Source: Antedon bifida (taxonomy: Eukaryota; Echinodermata; Crinoidea; Comatulida; Antedonidae). From it: DNA of 64,000 nt. The notes under the pieces are model-generated. The model saw only the letters and a list, made by a program, of their open reading frames with translations. It made no database searches and was not told the DNA's origin. A program made the translations under genes and the position numbers. Shown in pieces: positions 11,111-23,800 of the stretch. Location: NCBI GenBank assembly GCA_963402885.1, contig OY727097.1, forward strand, positions 27,955,401 to 28,019,400, written 5' to 3'. Position 1 is the first letter of the stretch, and each line of letters opens with the position of its first letter.

Positions 11111-11717
11111 CACATAAGGTGTTGTTCAATTTCAATTTAATTATTTCCTTTTTAAATTTTTTATGATTATCATAAAATTAATTATGGTTTTAACAAAATG
11201 AATCGATTCCGTCGCGAATGATCGTCGTGGTTGAAAGGTTATTTTAGCTCATACAGATCTTGCCAAAGTTTACAACCTCATTATATTCAATAAGTATTTA
11301 GCCTAGAGGTTGAAATTGCATAAAGTATCTCAGATATGTATTAGTTTAACCATATTGGATATAACCAATTGGGAGACCGCCTGCCCCCGTTCCCCCTCTA
11401 CAAATTCGAATGCCAAAATTATACATAATAGATTTAAACAAATTGACTTTAAATTGAATTACTTAGAACAACTTTACATAGAATATAAAAACAGATGATT
11501 TTGTCATTTTAATCTTAGTCTATGTACACGTGTATTGTAATGTAAAGAGGATATTGTTTAAGAAAATCGCAAAGAATGCATAAAAATCTAATTTTTAACT
11601 TAACCTGTTTGCCTTGACTTTTACCCTGTGCTAACGTAAAAGAGCTGATTTGATTTCGATGGAGCATTGCCTGGGTGAAATTAAGAATAGGCATAAAGTG
11701 TGTTGTAAACCTACTGT
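11111..11717. other. Intergenic, no feature seen
   Basis: No supported gene or repeat. Confidence 0.4.
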
Positions 11718-12304
11718 GATTTTGAATAGGTTTTATTTCGTGATAATTATAAGCGAACGAACTCCAATCCAGGGAGGTGGAAAACCAGAAAGGAGCGATA
11801 CCATTGTGGAATCGATACCATGGTGGAATCAATGTCTTCGTCACTTTGGTATCAAGAGTTTTATGGTATCTGTCCAATTTACTATTGGGAGGGACCGAAA
11901 TCCTGTGCCACCGTAAACGAGAGTTTTATGTTTAAAAATAATTTCGAAAGATTATGGCGTTTGGCAAGAAGTATAACTTTTATCTCGTTTTTTTCTTGAA
12001 TTTGATTTTGAATAGATTTTATTTCGTTATATTCATATTATATTATTATTATTTCATTATAAGCGAACGAACTCCAAGGGATGGGAACCCCCCTCCCCCC
12101 AGAAACAGATCGATACATTGTGGAATCGACCATTGTGAAATCGATACCATGGTAATGGTGGTCAAGGAAGAGTGAAATTCGCTCTTCCTTGCTTTGGTAA
12201 ACTTTGGTAAACTTTAACTGGATACCGAAATCAGAGTTTTTATGTTTAACAGAAACTGATTTCGAAAGATTATAACTTTTATCTCGTTTTTGCTTGAATT
12301 TGTC
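11718..12304 (+). repeat. Direct tandem duplication, about 286 bp period
   Basis: Copy 1 starts at 11718 and copy 2 at 12004, both with GATTTTGAATAG and TTTTATTTCG. They share ATAAGCGAACGAACTCCAA, ATTGTGGAATCGA, CGATACCATGG, then TTTCGAAAGATTAT and AACTTTTATCTCGTTTTT. The copies differ by small insertions, including a C-run in copy 2, so the duplication is old. The open frames across it are chance. Confidence 0.85.
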
Positions 12305-12639
12305 AAGGAACTGAATAATAGTATGATCGTTCCATGGTTCGAGGATAAATGCATTGTGGGATTACAAATTTAGAAGGTCTAAATATTAGTCTGAGTAATG
12401 GAATATCCCTTGTATACCCCACTTACCCTTCCCGTAACATAAAACAGAGAACTTTATCAATTAAGACGGAACTCAAACTCATTTCCTTCATTAACGTTAA
12501 TTAATGTTAAGTTAATAAAGTATCTGTTTCAGTAATTATGTAATAATGATTTATTTTAGTTTGTGGTGATGCATTTTTGTTCCATTTCTCCCAAACGTCG
12601 TTATTGTTTTTCTGACGTCAGCCTCTTGGATGCTCTCAT

Positions 12640-12906
12640 TCTGAACATGGCGAGTTGACCAATGACAAGCGACAGTTCGAATAATCTATCGCTTGTGATT
12701 GGTCAAATTACTTATGCTTGGTTTCACCAGAGACGCAACGCAATGACATAAGCGCAACGAAAGCGATTTGATCAAACACAAGCGATGGATTATACATTGG
12801 TAAACTCGCTTGCGTTCCGTAGCGTTACGTTGCGCCTCAGTGGGAACCTAGCGTCACTTTGCGCTTACGTCCTCGCGTTGCGTCTCTATACCGGGGAACT
12901 AAGCAT
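12640..12906. mobile_element. Palindromic element, family B, composite copy
   Basis: A partial arm (TTGACCAATGACAAGCGACA to GTGATTGGTCAAATTACTT, about 12653-12713) is joined to a full copy. The full copy runs from GGTTTCACCAGAGACGCAAC (12719) to GCGCCTCAGTGGGAACC (12848), followed by another arm ending GCGTTGCGTC..GGGGAACTAAG. This looks like a nested or recombined insertion. Confidence 0.7.
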
Positions 12907-15027
12907 TCGTGTCGTTGTAAAACTATTATTACTATTATTTAACCTTCAATTTGTTACGTTTATTTTTATATTACATTTGCTTTATTGTCAAAGCCTCTTA
13001 TTCTGAAAAAAAAGTGTGAAAGTGAAAATCCTGACCGCAGGGAAGCCGGAAACTAACTCGCGTGCGAATCAAGTTAGGCTATCTGCTAAACCGGAAAATG
13101 ATCAACCAGCACTTAACAAGACCCGTTAAAAACCCGAGACAACTTGATGTCAATGTAGGTTTTATTTCATGTAAAAATACTCTCTTGCGGTTCACAGTTC
13201 TTTTAACAAACATTGTTTAATGCATACTATGCATGGTTTGGTGTGGTTTTGATGTTAGCGCGAATAAACCATCAGTTTCCTACGCAAATTTTAAATCACT
13301 TTAGTTTTGACAGTCTCCGCCGATTTAGAACGAATTTGTATTCTTCCGCCGAGTTTTTCCGGTGTATCTTTGAAATGCTTTGTACACCATCAACCATGCC
13401 CCACCACCCGCTAAAAAAACAGAAGAAAAAAAAACGCCGAAAACAGAATTGATTTTATTTCGATACATTTTACACACAATTTATTCAAATTTGAATATTA
13501 AATATTTTAGTATTAGTATTTTAGTATTTATTCTTTTTTTTAATATGTACAAAAAGCAAATTTTGTACAGATTGTAATTTATGTAAATATAATGAATATA
13601 TTAAATTAACAGTCTTATTGGTCGTTAAATAGAAATATTATTTAGTCCTATAATATTTCATGTATGGTCAGTGCTAACGAATGGTCTTCAATTAGAGGAA
13701 ATAATCTTAATTGGACATGTCCTTAAGTTGAACTGTATTTAATTGGGAGAGACGGTTATCAATCAACAACAATATGATATGCTTGTGACATTGGTATTCT
13801 ATAGGACTTATTCAATTACCAACTTGTTATTAAGCCTATACTAAATAATAATGAATTATATCGTGATTAAAATACCTTATCACCAGCTGAGTGCACTTAT
13901 AATTAGACTGATAACTGTTTTAAGGACGATATAGAACCAAAATGCAATCTTTCATCAGTAAAAATGATGTATTTTTTATCTCGATAAATGTGCGCGCGGC
14001 ATATAATGATATCCTACCGTAGTATTTAAAATCAAATTGTAAAATGTTCTCGTTTAATTTAGTTGAAATTTTAAAAAAAATCGTTGGGACAGCTACAGTT
14101 GATAACTGACCAACAACTGTGAAATTATACAGCAATATAATGAATAGATAATAATTATACCATGGACATACGTTTGTCCATGGCAGTACGTAGTAGTTAC
14201 TGATTGTGTTGCGATGAAGTCCGCCTCCTATCGACAGCTTCGTTTTTTGTCTCCCTTTCAACACCAGATATAATAATTCCCAACATCTATGAACAATCAT
14301 GTCAGGAAACGGTGGTAGCCGTGCAACATACACCATTAATTATTGGAATATGCCTATGTACAAATTTAAATTCCAAATTGCGACACCCTTTTCTTTCCTC
14401 TTTTCTTAGTGCTTTTTTCCTCTAAAAGGTATTTTACCCATCCTCACATTAATATACTCGAAACCCCTCTTTCTGTCTCAATTTTTAAAATGAACTGGGA
14501 TTTGTTGTCTTTGGTTTCAAATTATAATCTCCTTAATTGGGCTGACGTCATTTACGTTTGATGATCGAAGAATAAGTAGTGGGTAATTAACATTAGAGAG
14601 GCTCTTTAGAGGTCGTTATATCTAAGATTATGCATTTACTTTTCGAAGGCTATATTCAATTTATATTTTACACATATTAAGCGTTTTTATAGTACAGTTT
14701 TAGTAATTTTTGTTATATAACCGAAGTGTTTCTCCATGGTCATACAAAGATGTTAAGTTTTTGCCAATTTTCTCAAGTCTTGCTGTTGGTTCCGGTTGGT
14801 TGTCCCTGCCTTCTTATTGGTTGCAAGTATTGAGCCTACTGCCCCGTAGAATTGCGATTTGTACACCAGGTCAAGGTAGCATTAGTCGAGGCGTTATAAG
14901 TTATATATAAGGGTTTTTTATGACAAACTTCCAGCCAAATTATCATTTCAAAGTTAAAATCTTTAACTTTTTTCCTAATTTTTAGCAGTTGTTGGTTCTG
15001 GTTGATTTACCCCCGTCTTCTTAAATG
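12907..15027. other. Intergenic, no feature supported
   Basis: Longer open frames here (for example minus strand 13920-14336) have low-complexity translations with no family resemblance and no splice context. AT-rich. Confidence 0.45.
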
Positions 15028-15175
15028 GTTCCCGGCCTAGGACGTGACGCAGTGACGAAAGCGCAACTCAAGGGAGTTGACCAATGACAAGCGACAGTTC
15101 GAATATTTCAGCGCTTGTGATTGGTGAAATTACTTGCGTTGCGCTTACGTCCTTGCGTCACGTCCCAGCGGGAAC
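15028..15175. mobile_element. Palindromic element, family B, intact copy
   Basis: Left end GTTCCCGGCCTAGGACGTGA and right end TCACGTCCCAGCGGGAAC are inverted repeats. The inner arms carry GACCAATGACAAGCGACAG and CGCTTGTGATTGGTGAAAT. About 148 bp, the best-preserved copy of the family with 17236-17388. Confidence 0.8.
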
Positions 15176-17235
15176 TTTAGTTTTGCTGTCGCGAGTAGAC
15201 AAGGCGAATCCTCAGAGACACGTTAGCTTGGCTCACCAGGTCAAGGTAGCCTATCGAGCCGTTCTAAAATAAAAGGGTTTCTTTCCAATCGTGTCATGAT
15301 TCAGATGGTATCAAGAGTGTGTTTTAATTAGTTTAATTATCCACTTAATTTTATCGATAGGCATATCCCTCCGCCTTGGTTTTAATGATAGGCCTAAATC
15401 ATATGTTTAGGCTATCAATGTGTAGACTAAGTTACTGTATAGGAGGTTTTCTAACTGTCATACCCACTGTAAGTTTGTTCTTCCTTCTTCCCGCAGACGG
15501 GTAAAAATACAGCCTAAGCCTGTAGCCTAATTGTCTAGAAACACCACTCTAGGGTCAAAATTATTCAACCTACTGTACGCTGCTCTGTGGCGTTTAAGGG
15601 TATGTTGTACGTAACGCCAAGGGCGTGGCGTTGTGAGTTTAGTTAACAACCGCCACTGCCTAGTTCACGTCAGTCTTACGCTGTACGTGTGAACATACCC
15701 TAGAATACAGTAAATGCATTTTTTTTGCAACAGCGAAAAAATATTCTATACACAATAAATAAAGTTTCTGGGTTCGATCCAAATCCTTGATTTAGTTTCG
15801 TGAGTGGGCTTGAGCTTGACGTGTTATGTACACATTTATGTCTTATTAATTATTTACTTTGTGAGATACTTAGGCCTACACATCGCGTAATTTGGTTCAG
15901 AAAGAGCAAGTCAATGTCCTGGAATTATTTTAAACTAGGCTTACTTATTTATGATTATGTGACCTGACCTTCACTCGCTCTACCATTTTTTTTGCGATAA
16001 TGGGCCATGTGTTCGATTATTTATTAATAAATAGTGGTTGCTTTTATCGAGGGCTCACGGATAGACTTATTAAATAAGAAAATGCAGACCTACACTTCTT
16101 TGTACTGTTTATAATGGGGTTGTATACTACTTAATATTCTGCTAAATGTTGGCAGGAACTTCCTTATTTGAAGATGTTAGATCTGCAGGATTACAATACT
16201 TATATTTGGCATATGAGATGTTGTTTTACATATAAACATAATAGCCTACGATTTATTAATATGTTTGATCATACGAAGAAACAAGCACGTTAACGCGCCA
16301 TTTAGTCGCCTGCATGTCATACACACAGCAGCATCAAGTGTTGCCTGCCAGTTTGCATTCAGTTCACGCCAATCTCAATACAATAATTCTCTAGTCAAAT
16401 TCTCAGCGTGCAATCTGACGGACGACGAGGATATCGTGACCGGTTGGAATTGGAATTGAGTTAAAATATCGCGCCTTCTGTCTGCTACCCTCTTCGGGTT
16501 CGTTGAGTGACAAACCCACATCACTGTTCCTTCCAGTAGTATCTCCAGTACTATCAAAGTTATCATGATTTATATGATTTTATTACTTCTCTTCTGTTAT
16601 CACTAATTGCAACAATTCCGATGTGTTTGATCGGCCGCTTCGACAGCAAAATAAAACGTGCAATATAATGTGTACGCTATGCTACACCCTGCATTGTCTT
16701 CCTAAAAGATATAGATTCAACGAACTTTAGCCCACCCCTCAAACCTTTAATGCCATCGATTCGTCGACCCGCGTCACCAGTCAAATATATCATGCAAGAT
16801 TTATGTCTTTTTCCATCACGAAAATGGATAATCATCTAAATAATTGTGATAGTCGAGGTATCCATAACGGTGACCCTTAACACTCCTTGTACACGTTTTG
16901 AGGCACACTAAAGTACTTATTACTCCCTGTGTCCTAGCAAATAATACGCATATAACTCCTTTGTATTGTGCGAATATGCATTTACCGATTATTACCATCA
17001 TCGTTAACGTAAATACACGAACCAGCGGTAATACACTAGTTCTCTCGACAAATAAAAGTCTGATATAAATACGATAATAGCTGCGGAGTTCACACGCCTA
17101 ATTAAACGCGCATAGAACGTATTAAGCTGATCCGAATCATCAGGGTTATATCCAACGCCACCGCTCGTGTGTGTGATCGGATAGCTTCGTGTCGTTCAAC
17201 AACAATGTACCGCCAACATAACTTGGCGGAGTTAA
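15176..17235. other. Intergenic, no feature supported
   Basis: No recognisable gene. GGTTCGATCC at about 15771 resembles a tRNA B box, but there is no A box or cloverleaf around it. Confidence 0.4.
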
Positions 17236-17388
17236 GCTTGGTCCGGTTCCCACTCTAACGGAACACAAGGACGTAAGCCGTAACGTAACCAATCACAAGG
17301 AACAGTTCGAATGATCCATCGCTTGGATTGATCAATTCGTTTACGTTGCGGCTTACGTCCTTGCGTTGAGTGCTAGTGGGAACCAAGC
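17236..17388. mobile_element. Palindromic element, family B, intact copy
   Basis: GCTTGGTCCGGTTCCCACT at the left mirrors AGTGGGAACCAAGC at the right. The arms contain AAGGACGTAAGCC and GGCTTACGTCCTTGCG, with ACCAATCACAAG near the centre. The terminal repeats are long and CpG-rich. Confidence 0.8.
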
Positions 17389-19666
17389 ATTACTTCCGAT
17401 TTAACGTAATCCTAGACGACGCAGAACAAGTTAACCCGATTTATTTAACTCCGATAGAGAAAATAGCGTGTAAACATTGAAAAAATACACCGGAAAACAA
17501 AATTGATAATACATTAATTTATGTTTTATTGTCTGTAGGCTTTTTGTGCCAACATTTAAATATCCAGACAACATATAATCTACCATCTCTTGATGGTAAA
17601 TTCACTTCTCACAAACTATCTTTTCTTCCACTATATTATGTAATAAATTAACTTACGTACAAAAATATCTCATAATAAAAATATATCGCATAAATATTTA
17701 CTCATTATAAATACGCCTCTGCTGCGGACAAAGACTATTCTATACACATTTTACAATTGTTACAATATTCAAACTTTTCAAGGCGAATTGCTTTAAAACA
17801 CATGGTAACGGGAATATAGATAAAATATCATAATAATAATATATATAATTATTATTATAACATGGCACATATTGAACTTTTTATGCGCTTTTTATATTAA
17901 GATTATTTGTAGTTAAGCGCTCATTTTAAACTTAATATGGACTAACAATCGGGTTGACTACTGACGAAATGATGTAAAACTGACGCACGCGTACGAAAGC
18001 TCGTGTCTGTTCCACGTTTTCAAATTAATAGCGAATCAAATGTTGTGTCAATTCGTGACGAAAAGGCAGACGCGCCCTGTTAATAAGAAAGTGCAATTAT
18101 CAAATACAAACATTAGGCCTATTTTATGTCTAGGCCTACTTCAGTTATAGTTGCTGTAGCATTTTATCAAATAAAAACACTTGGAAATGTTTCCTTGTTG
18201 GGATTAATTACCCGTCTATAGAACAGTTAGCCTTGGTAACTTATTAAATCTACGAGTAAGATTTAAAACATTGCGTGCATTGCGATGTAATTGGCTACAG
18301 TAGTTATCAGTCACTCAAAGTAGCAAAACATGTTTTGGAACAAGTTCATTAAAGCTGTTGTTAATAACTTAGTACTTCGATGTCCCGTTCGATGTCATCA
18401 TAATAAAAGGAATTTCTCTAATATAGAATTGATAGTTTTAAAATTGGATATCTAAAGTAGGTTACTTACTGAGTCTTAACAAAATGGAACAAATACGCGC
18501 ATTATTGCTTTGCATTGTGCGAATACGTATTGATTATACCAGTGACATCATCACTAAAAGACACAACATTTGACCCGCGTACTGTGACGTATCACCATTT
18601 GTACGCAGCACCTTCCGTGTGTTTCACTAAGTATTTATGAATACAACTTTTATAGATTCCCTTAATATAGAATACTGTATTGCGTAAAGCTGTTTTGACC
18701 TTTGACATTTTAACAACGTTAATTATATATACTACTAGAGGCTTTATATAAACACAATCAATTTTGTACAATCTAAATACTTAATATTCTAAAGTAACAG
18801 ATACAGTATTTTGATCTTTATACCAAACTATTTCATTTCATGATATATAACAAAGATCCTCCAGAAAATAGTTATGAAATAATCATGAAAGAAGGAACTC
18901 ACGATATTTCAGAGCCATTTAGACAGGATAATCATTGGAATAGTCTAAATTGAGCAAAATGTGACCTGATTAGATCATCGGTGACATCACGGACAGACAC
19001 TAATTCAACGCGGCGCACAACAGCTGTGCCATTTTCATCCGCTTTTTGGCGCGCGCATTATATAGGCTGCTACTGTGTCCTCTATGGATTCACTGAAACT
19101 TCCATCACAATTTTACTGGGGGGTTTCTTTTTTGGTGTAAATTTAAAGTACAGTCAATATTAGAACGTTTTTGTGTCAAAAGCAGTTTGAATTTAAAATA
19201 AATATTTAGATGATGCGATGAGGAATATACAGATGAATTACTAATTTCTCTTAGAGAAACATTGTCCAAATGCATATTCAAGCAGATTACTTTAATTTTC
19301 GCAGTAATTAGTTGCCTATAAATAATTGAGTGTACAGACTGAAAAGCATTGGCACTAAAAGGTAGTCTAAATTAATGTGTACTGTAAAAGGTGTTTTATA
19401 ATAAATCCCACAAATGTTGTTTAGGCCACCAAGGATCTTGAAAATACGGTACCGTTCTGCAGATGTAGCGACCGTTCGTTAGTGACCAAGGGAGTGACAT
19501 GACCTTTATGCCTTCGTGAATCAAAATGAACCCGTTTAGCTTCGTTGTTTACCCGGGAAAGTTGGCGACACGCCCACCACCAACGTTAGCGATAATTGAC
19601 CAATGAAACCAACTTACACGGGTAAATAACTAAGACTGTCCAATGTCTATCACTGACATGTTTTCA
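17389..19666. other. Intergenic, no feature supported
   Basis: AT-rich; no gene recognised on either strand. Confidence 0.4.
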
Positions 19667-19810
19667 TAAGCTCTGTCTACACTATCAAACATTATGTGAC
19701 AAAAAATGTGGTGTGCCCATATATGGACATGATGATGTCATATCACTACCATATTTAAGCATATCACTACCATATTTGGGCACATCACACTAGTTTGATA
19801 GTGTAGACAG
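19667..19810. mobile_element. MITE, family A
   Basis: Starts TAAGCTCTGTCTACACTATC and ends GTTTGATAGTGTAGACAGA, with the ATATGGACATGATGATGTCA core. The right terminal AGCTT has been lost. Confidence 0.88.
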
Positions 19811-20604
19811 ATATATAGATAGATAAATACTGGCGAGAGTTGAACCCCATCATGTTATTGTGTATTTGTTGCCGAAGCAGCCAGCTGCAGTAATGAAATC
19901 CGCAATAAGCAACCCAAAATTGAATAAATATACTTTTTTTTTAAACAGTAACTGAAGGTATGGACCTTTCAAATCGCCTACCACATTACTTTGTATACCA
20001 CACTCTTTGGTAATTCGTAACACAACATAGGTGTTGTTACTTAAGTATCACGGCCATATTTTTTTCGTGGACACTTTTCGCAGTTTCCATGAACTAATTT
20101 ATATAATTTAATATTAATTGATAGCACACACAATTGCATTTATGATTCGTTGTGACTATTCTACTTACTGGCTGGCTCATTGTGTTCTTTTATATCATCG
20201 TCCTTTAGTGAATTCAACAATCTGAACACTTATAACGTCACTATAATGCTGACAAGAAAAGTATTATAGTGTTTTTCTGTTAACCACTTATATTATTCAA
20301 CATTGCTACTATGTAGCCTTTCTCCTCGAGCTGTCTGATGATAGAATATAGTCGCTCTAAGTTCTTGAGAAAGAAACGCTTCCAGCAAAAGGCACTGTTT
20401 GAATTGTACCAACTTCTTTACTTCATTTTTCTAAGCGAAAGACTCTGGCAGAACACTCTGCGACGACATTAACGCGTCGTCTAAGCGTCCGCAGACGCAA
20501 ACGACGCGTCACCACGAGTCTAAAAAATTCACTTATGGAACGTCACGTATGTTTTGTTCGTGAACAGGAATGTTTAGGGTGTTTTCTAAACGCTAGTCCT
20601 AATC
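19811..20604. other. FGF 3' flank or UTR, with hairpin
   Basis: Downstream of the minus-strand FGF stop codon. Contains a CpG-rich double-stem palindrome at 20472-20509 (listed separately). No other feature recognised and no clear polyadenylation signal singled out. Confidence 0.4.
20472..20509. repeat. Nested CpG-rich hairpin
   Basis: ACGCGTCGT (20472-20480) pairs perfectly with ACGACGCGT (20501-20509). Inside it GCGTC pairs with GACGC around CGCA, giving two stacked stems in 38 bases. It lies about 100 bp past the FGF stop codon, so it would be in the 3' UTR if the transcript extends that far. Confidence 0.7.
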
Positions 20605-20856
20605 TCACCGTGATTTCGATTTCTTCTTTTTAACGTCCATTGTTAAGAATCTCGTACTCCGTTTTTTCGGATTTTCGACTTTAGCATTTCTGGGGCTACC
20701 GTCCTTATTCAATGCTATCATCCAACCTTTGCGTTTAGTTATTCCCCGACAAAGATTACTTTTTGGCGAGGAAGAAGGGTAAGCACACGATGAAAATGAC
20801 GTCCAGCCGTCGTTTCTATAGTGCTGCTGGAAAAAACATTCTCCTGTGGGTATTAT
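20605..20856 (-). CDS. Fibroblast growth factor, terminal exon
   Basis: Eighty-three codons and a stop, read on the minus strand. The core G-E-C-F-F-Q-Q matches the FGF signature around the conserved Cys. The sequence then has W-M-I-A-L-N-K-D-G-S-P-R, the beta-strand and turn shared by FGFs (W/M-x-V/I-A-L-N-x-x-G-x-P), and K-R-S-T-R-F-L-T-M-D-V, equivalent to the usual HFLP-like end of the trefoil. Basic residues before F-L-T and the K-K-K-K-S-K-S-R tail suit heparan sulfate binding. Odd points are a longer loop with two additional Cys (C-A-Y-P and N-L-C-R) and Trp where the signature has Tyr. The exon follows TTCAATTGCAG and starts in phase 0. A second AG (CCCACAG) 13 bases inside gives an alternative phase-1 start. 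Wording is closest to the FGF7/10/22 group, but I would not assign a subfamily. Confidence 0.88.
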   Translation of the reverse strand: MIPTGECFFQQHYRNDGWTSFSSCAYPSSSPKSNLCRGITKRKGWMIALNKDGSPRNAKVENPKKRSTRFLTMDVKKKKSKSR

Positions 20857-23800
20857 CTGCAATTGAAAATAATGATGTTTTAGTTTGTAAAAGTAAAAAC
20901 ACAAAACCACCAAGCAATAATCAGTGGCGTAACGCAGAGGCCCGATGCCCCTGGCTTAGGAACCCCAAGTGGCCCTCCAACGATGGAGGCCTCGGGTGTT
21001 TTTTAGCCTTTTTCGAAACTCCGTATTGTATAATGAATATACCCGGAAATAAAATGAGAGATTAAAAAAAGAAAATTACGCGGCGTAAATTATTAATGCA
21101 TCATTTTTCCAATAATAAAGTTCAAATATTCCTTTCACGTCAGGAGAAAGTTTCAATTATATGGAACCACTATTATATCATTTTAAATCATTATTTTTGT
21201 TATAATTACAGTACTATAATTTCAATGAAAACTTACCGAGCCGTACAGATGTCCGGTCGAATTGATACACAGGTACAACGATGAAATATGTCCCTTGAGT
21301 TTAACAAGACTTCTCATCGATGGGCCTGGTGAAATTTCAATAATTGCTAAAAGACAAAAAAAACCCCAATTTATTTATTTGTATCGTAACGAAGTACGGT
21401 GTAATAAAAACCGTGTAGTTCTGAGAAACATCATACCGTTTCGACCAAACCGTCTTCTGATGATAAATAGACCTAGAATAAATTATCTATGTATATTCGC
21501 GTTTGTATCGGTACGGTATTTTCATTTGTAAAGATATGATCATGTCATTAATTTTAAAAAGTTTACTGACGAAAACACTGCGATATAATAAATTAAATGC
21601 AGTACAAATAGTTTTCGTTGACCAGTGGAACAAATTGAACATCGCGCTTTATCAGGTGTACTGTACATGATGCCAATACTAGCTGTACACAACGTAAATG
21701 CGTTTAATTTGGCGGTGCGTATTTTTCCTGATCTGCATTATTGACGGGTGGGATAGAGAGGCGGGCAAGAGATTCTTAATACCAACGGGGCATTTAGAAC
21801 CTCGCATACCGAAGTGTTAGGGACTGTCTCGCCTGTATCAAAAGCGTACCACTTCACCGCTGGGTTTCATGTCCCAACACACGTGTTGTTAGAAATTACT
21901 TGATATAAATTGACAAACGCTGCATGGAGTATAAAATGCGGATCCTGGTGCTACCCAGAAAGCTTTATAAATAGAAAAACACCAGAGACTTGAATTTGAT
22001 CGAAAAATACGGTACGCGAACACTCCATAGCCGCATATTACGAAACGTGACGAATGGGAATCCGTAGATATTCCGTAGGCCTTACTGGTTAATGTAATGT
22101 AGGTCTACCGTAAATTCGAATGCGAAATGCTTATTTCATAGCGGGCGAGCTCTAGTTTTTAAAATAATAATTATGCTACCCTAGATTTCGAGCCTACAGG
22201 TACAACCGTACTTTGAAATATTAACAAGAATACGGGCCTCCGTCATAATGTACTATGATGTGTCAGTGAATTCAAATTGTCAATTTTAATCTAAATGATA
22301 TCGTATGAAGATTGTTCGTAAACAATTTACAGAGAAACGAAAACGGAAACTTGAATCATTATAGGAAATCTAAAAGAATTAAAATACCTGGTATATATAC
22401 ATTGCATGCCTGATAGCGTGTCTGCTGGAGGAATACCAAACAAATTATTTATGTACAGTTTGCGATAGTGACATGCAGCGAAACGTAAAATGATGAGGTT
22501 TAGAATAACCAGTTAATTACCATAGTGTATTTGCCTAGAATATTGCATTTGATTAAATTGTGCTCTTGTTGACACGTTAAGCCGTTGGTCTGGGCATTGG
22601 TCTAGGTTGGAAATAACACATGTGCTAGACTAGAGAATACACCGTGTTTCCGTGTGGAAAGATTTTGTTATATAAGATATGATTTATATTGATATATCAC
22701 AAGTTGTATACTATACTATTACTAAGTCCTCTAGATGATACTTTAAGCCGTTGGGTTAAAATAAACCTAATGAAAATAGCAAAGGGATTTGATCGCCATT
22801 ACATTTATAAACATTTGTCAAATATCATTGACAATACCAGATATTTAGGTTATGACGTTAAGCCGTTGGTCAAGGTACAAAATAACCTAGAAAGTCGGAG
22901 GGATTCGATTCTCATTGCGTTCAGATCCAAAGAAGGGTTGAAAAGTAAAGTTTGAGCATTAGATAGAAAATGTTATTTCTGTATTGTTAATCCCAAAAGG
23001 TATTTTTTGACAGATTAGGTTAGATAGATTGAGCAGTCTGAAGATTGGCCTACGATTAAAGTTGAAATCGCACGCTACAGAGCTTTCGGGGAAGAACGGA
23101 ACGGTGTATTTTAGAACTTTATACCCATGCGCATATTAATATTTTGTATAGAATTGCCATCTCATTCATCTATGAGAAATGGGAAGAAACTTTACTGCAA
23201 AATGAATGTAAACTGCAGTCGTTGTGCGGAATTTGATGTCGAACTAGTTTAGGTGTTACGTGTCAATTGCCGTTTCAAACAGAATGTCTTTTGAAACAAA
23301 TTTATTAATCAAATTTAAATCGATGATTGAAATAATTCGATTCGTCCGGATGTGGAAATGTTCCACTATGATCAAAAGTAATTGTCCATATAAAAAGAGT
23401 TTATGTGGGGAAATGACCCAGCAAAGATCTGTTCCATGACGCATGTGTGTATCATAATATATGTATATAATTCCGTGACATTATTACACCGTGAAACTTA
23501 AGTACGGCTAATAGCTGTATGCTATTCAACTATGTTTATAGGGAAGTTCTTTTAACTGTCCCGACACTAAACTCCTGTGTCAAAATGGAATCGACTAAAA
23601 CGACCCGTGGAAGCAGTTTGTTTGTGTTGACAACGGACTACAAATACTTATATGTTTAGGTGGCGTTAAGAGAATATATATTATTATTAAACGTTAAAAT
23701 GATGATCAGTCCTTGTCGGATTTGGATAGCCCTGTATGACGTCGAACTTGTCTAAAAACCAATTTACAGCAGAGATGGATAGCTTGCTTCGTTAGGTTTC

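Noticed and set aside
13920-14336. 138-codon open frame on the minus strand
   Set aside because: Composition is random-like, there is no family resemblance and no splice or start context; it fits chance in a 64-kb window.
15760-15800. GGTTCGATCC as part of a tRNA gene
   Set aside because: No matching A box, acceptor stem or anticodon arm could be drawn around it.
20763-21065. 100-codon plus-strand frame over the FGF terminal exon
   Set aside because: It is the antisense shadow of the exon; the minus-strand frame carries the FGF motifs.
22260-22560. Other minus-strand segments with YLAM-like words as FGF middle exon (for example near 22510, 22030, 26990, 27100)
   Set aside because: Each has an in-frame stop immediately upstream or lacks an acceptor and the following Gly-x-Leu/Val motif; the segment at 24786-24898 fits phase and motif better.
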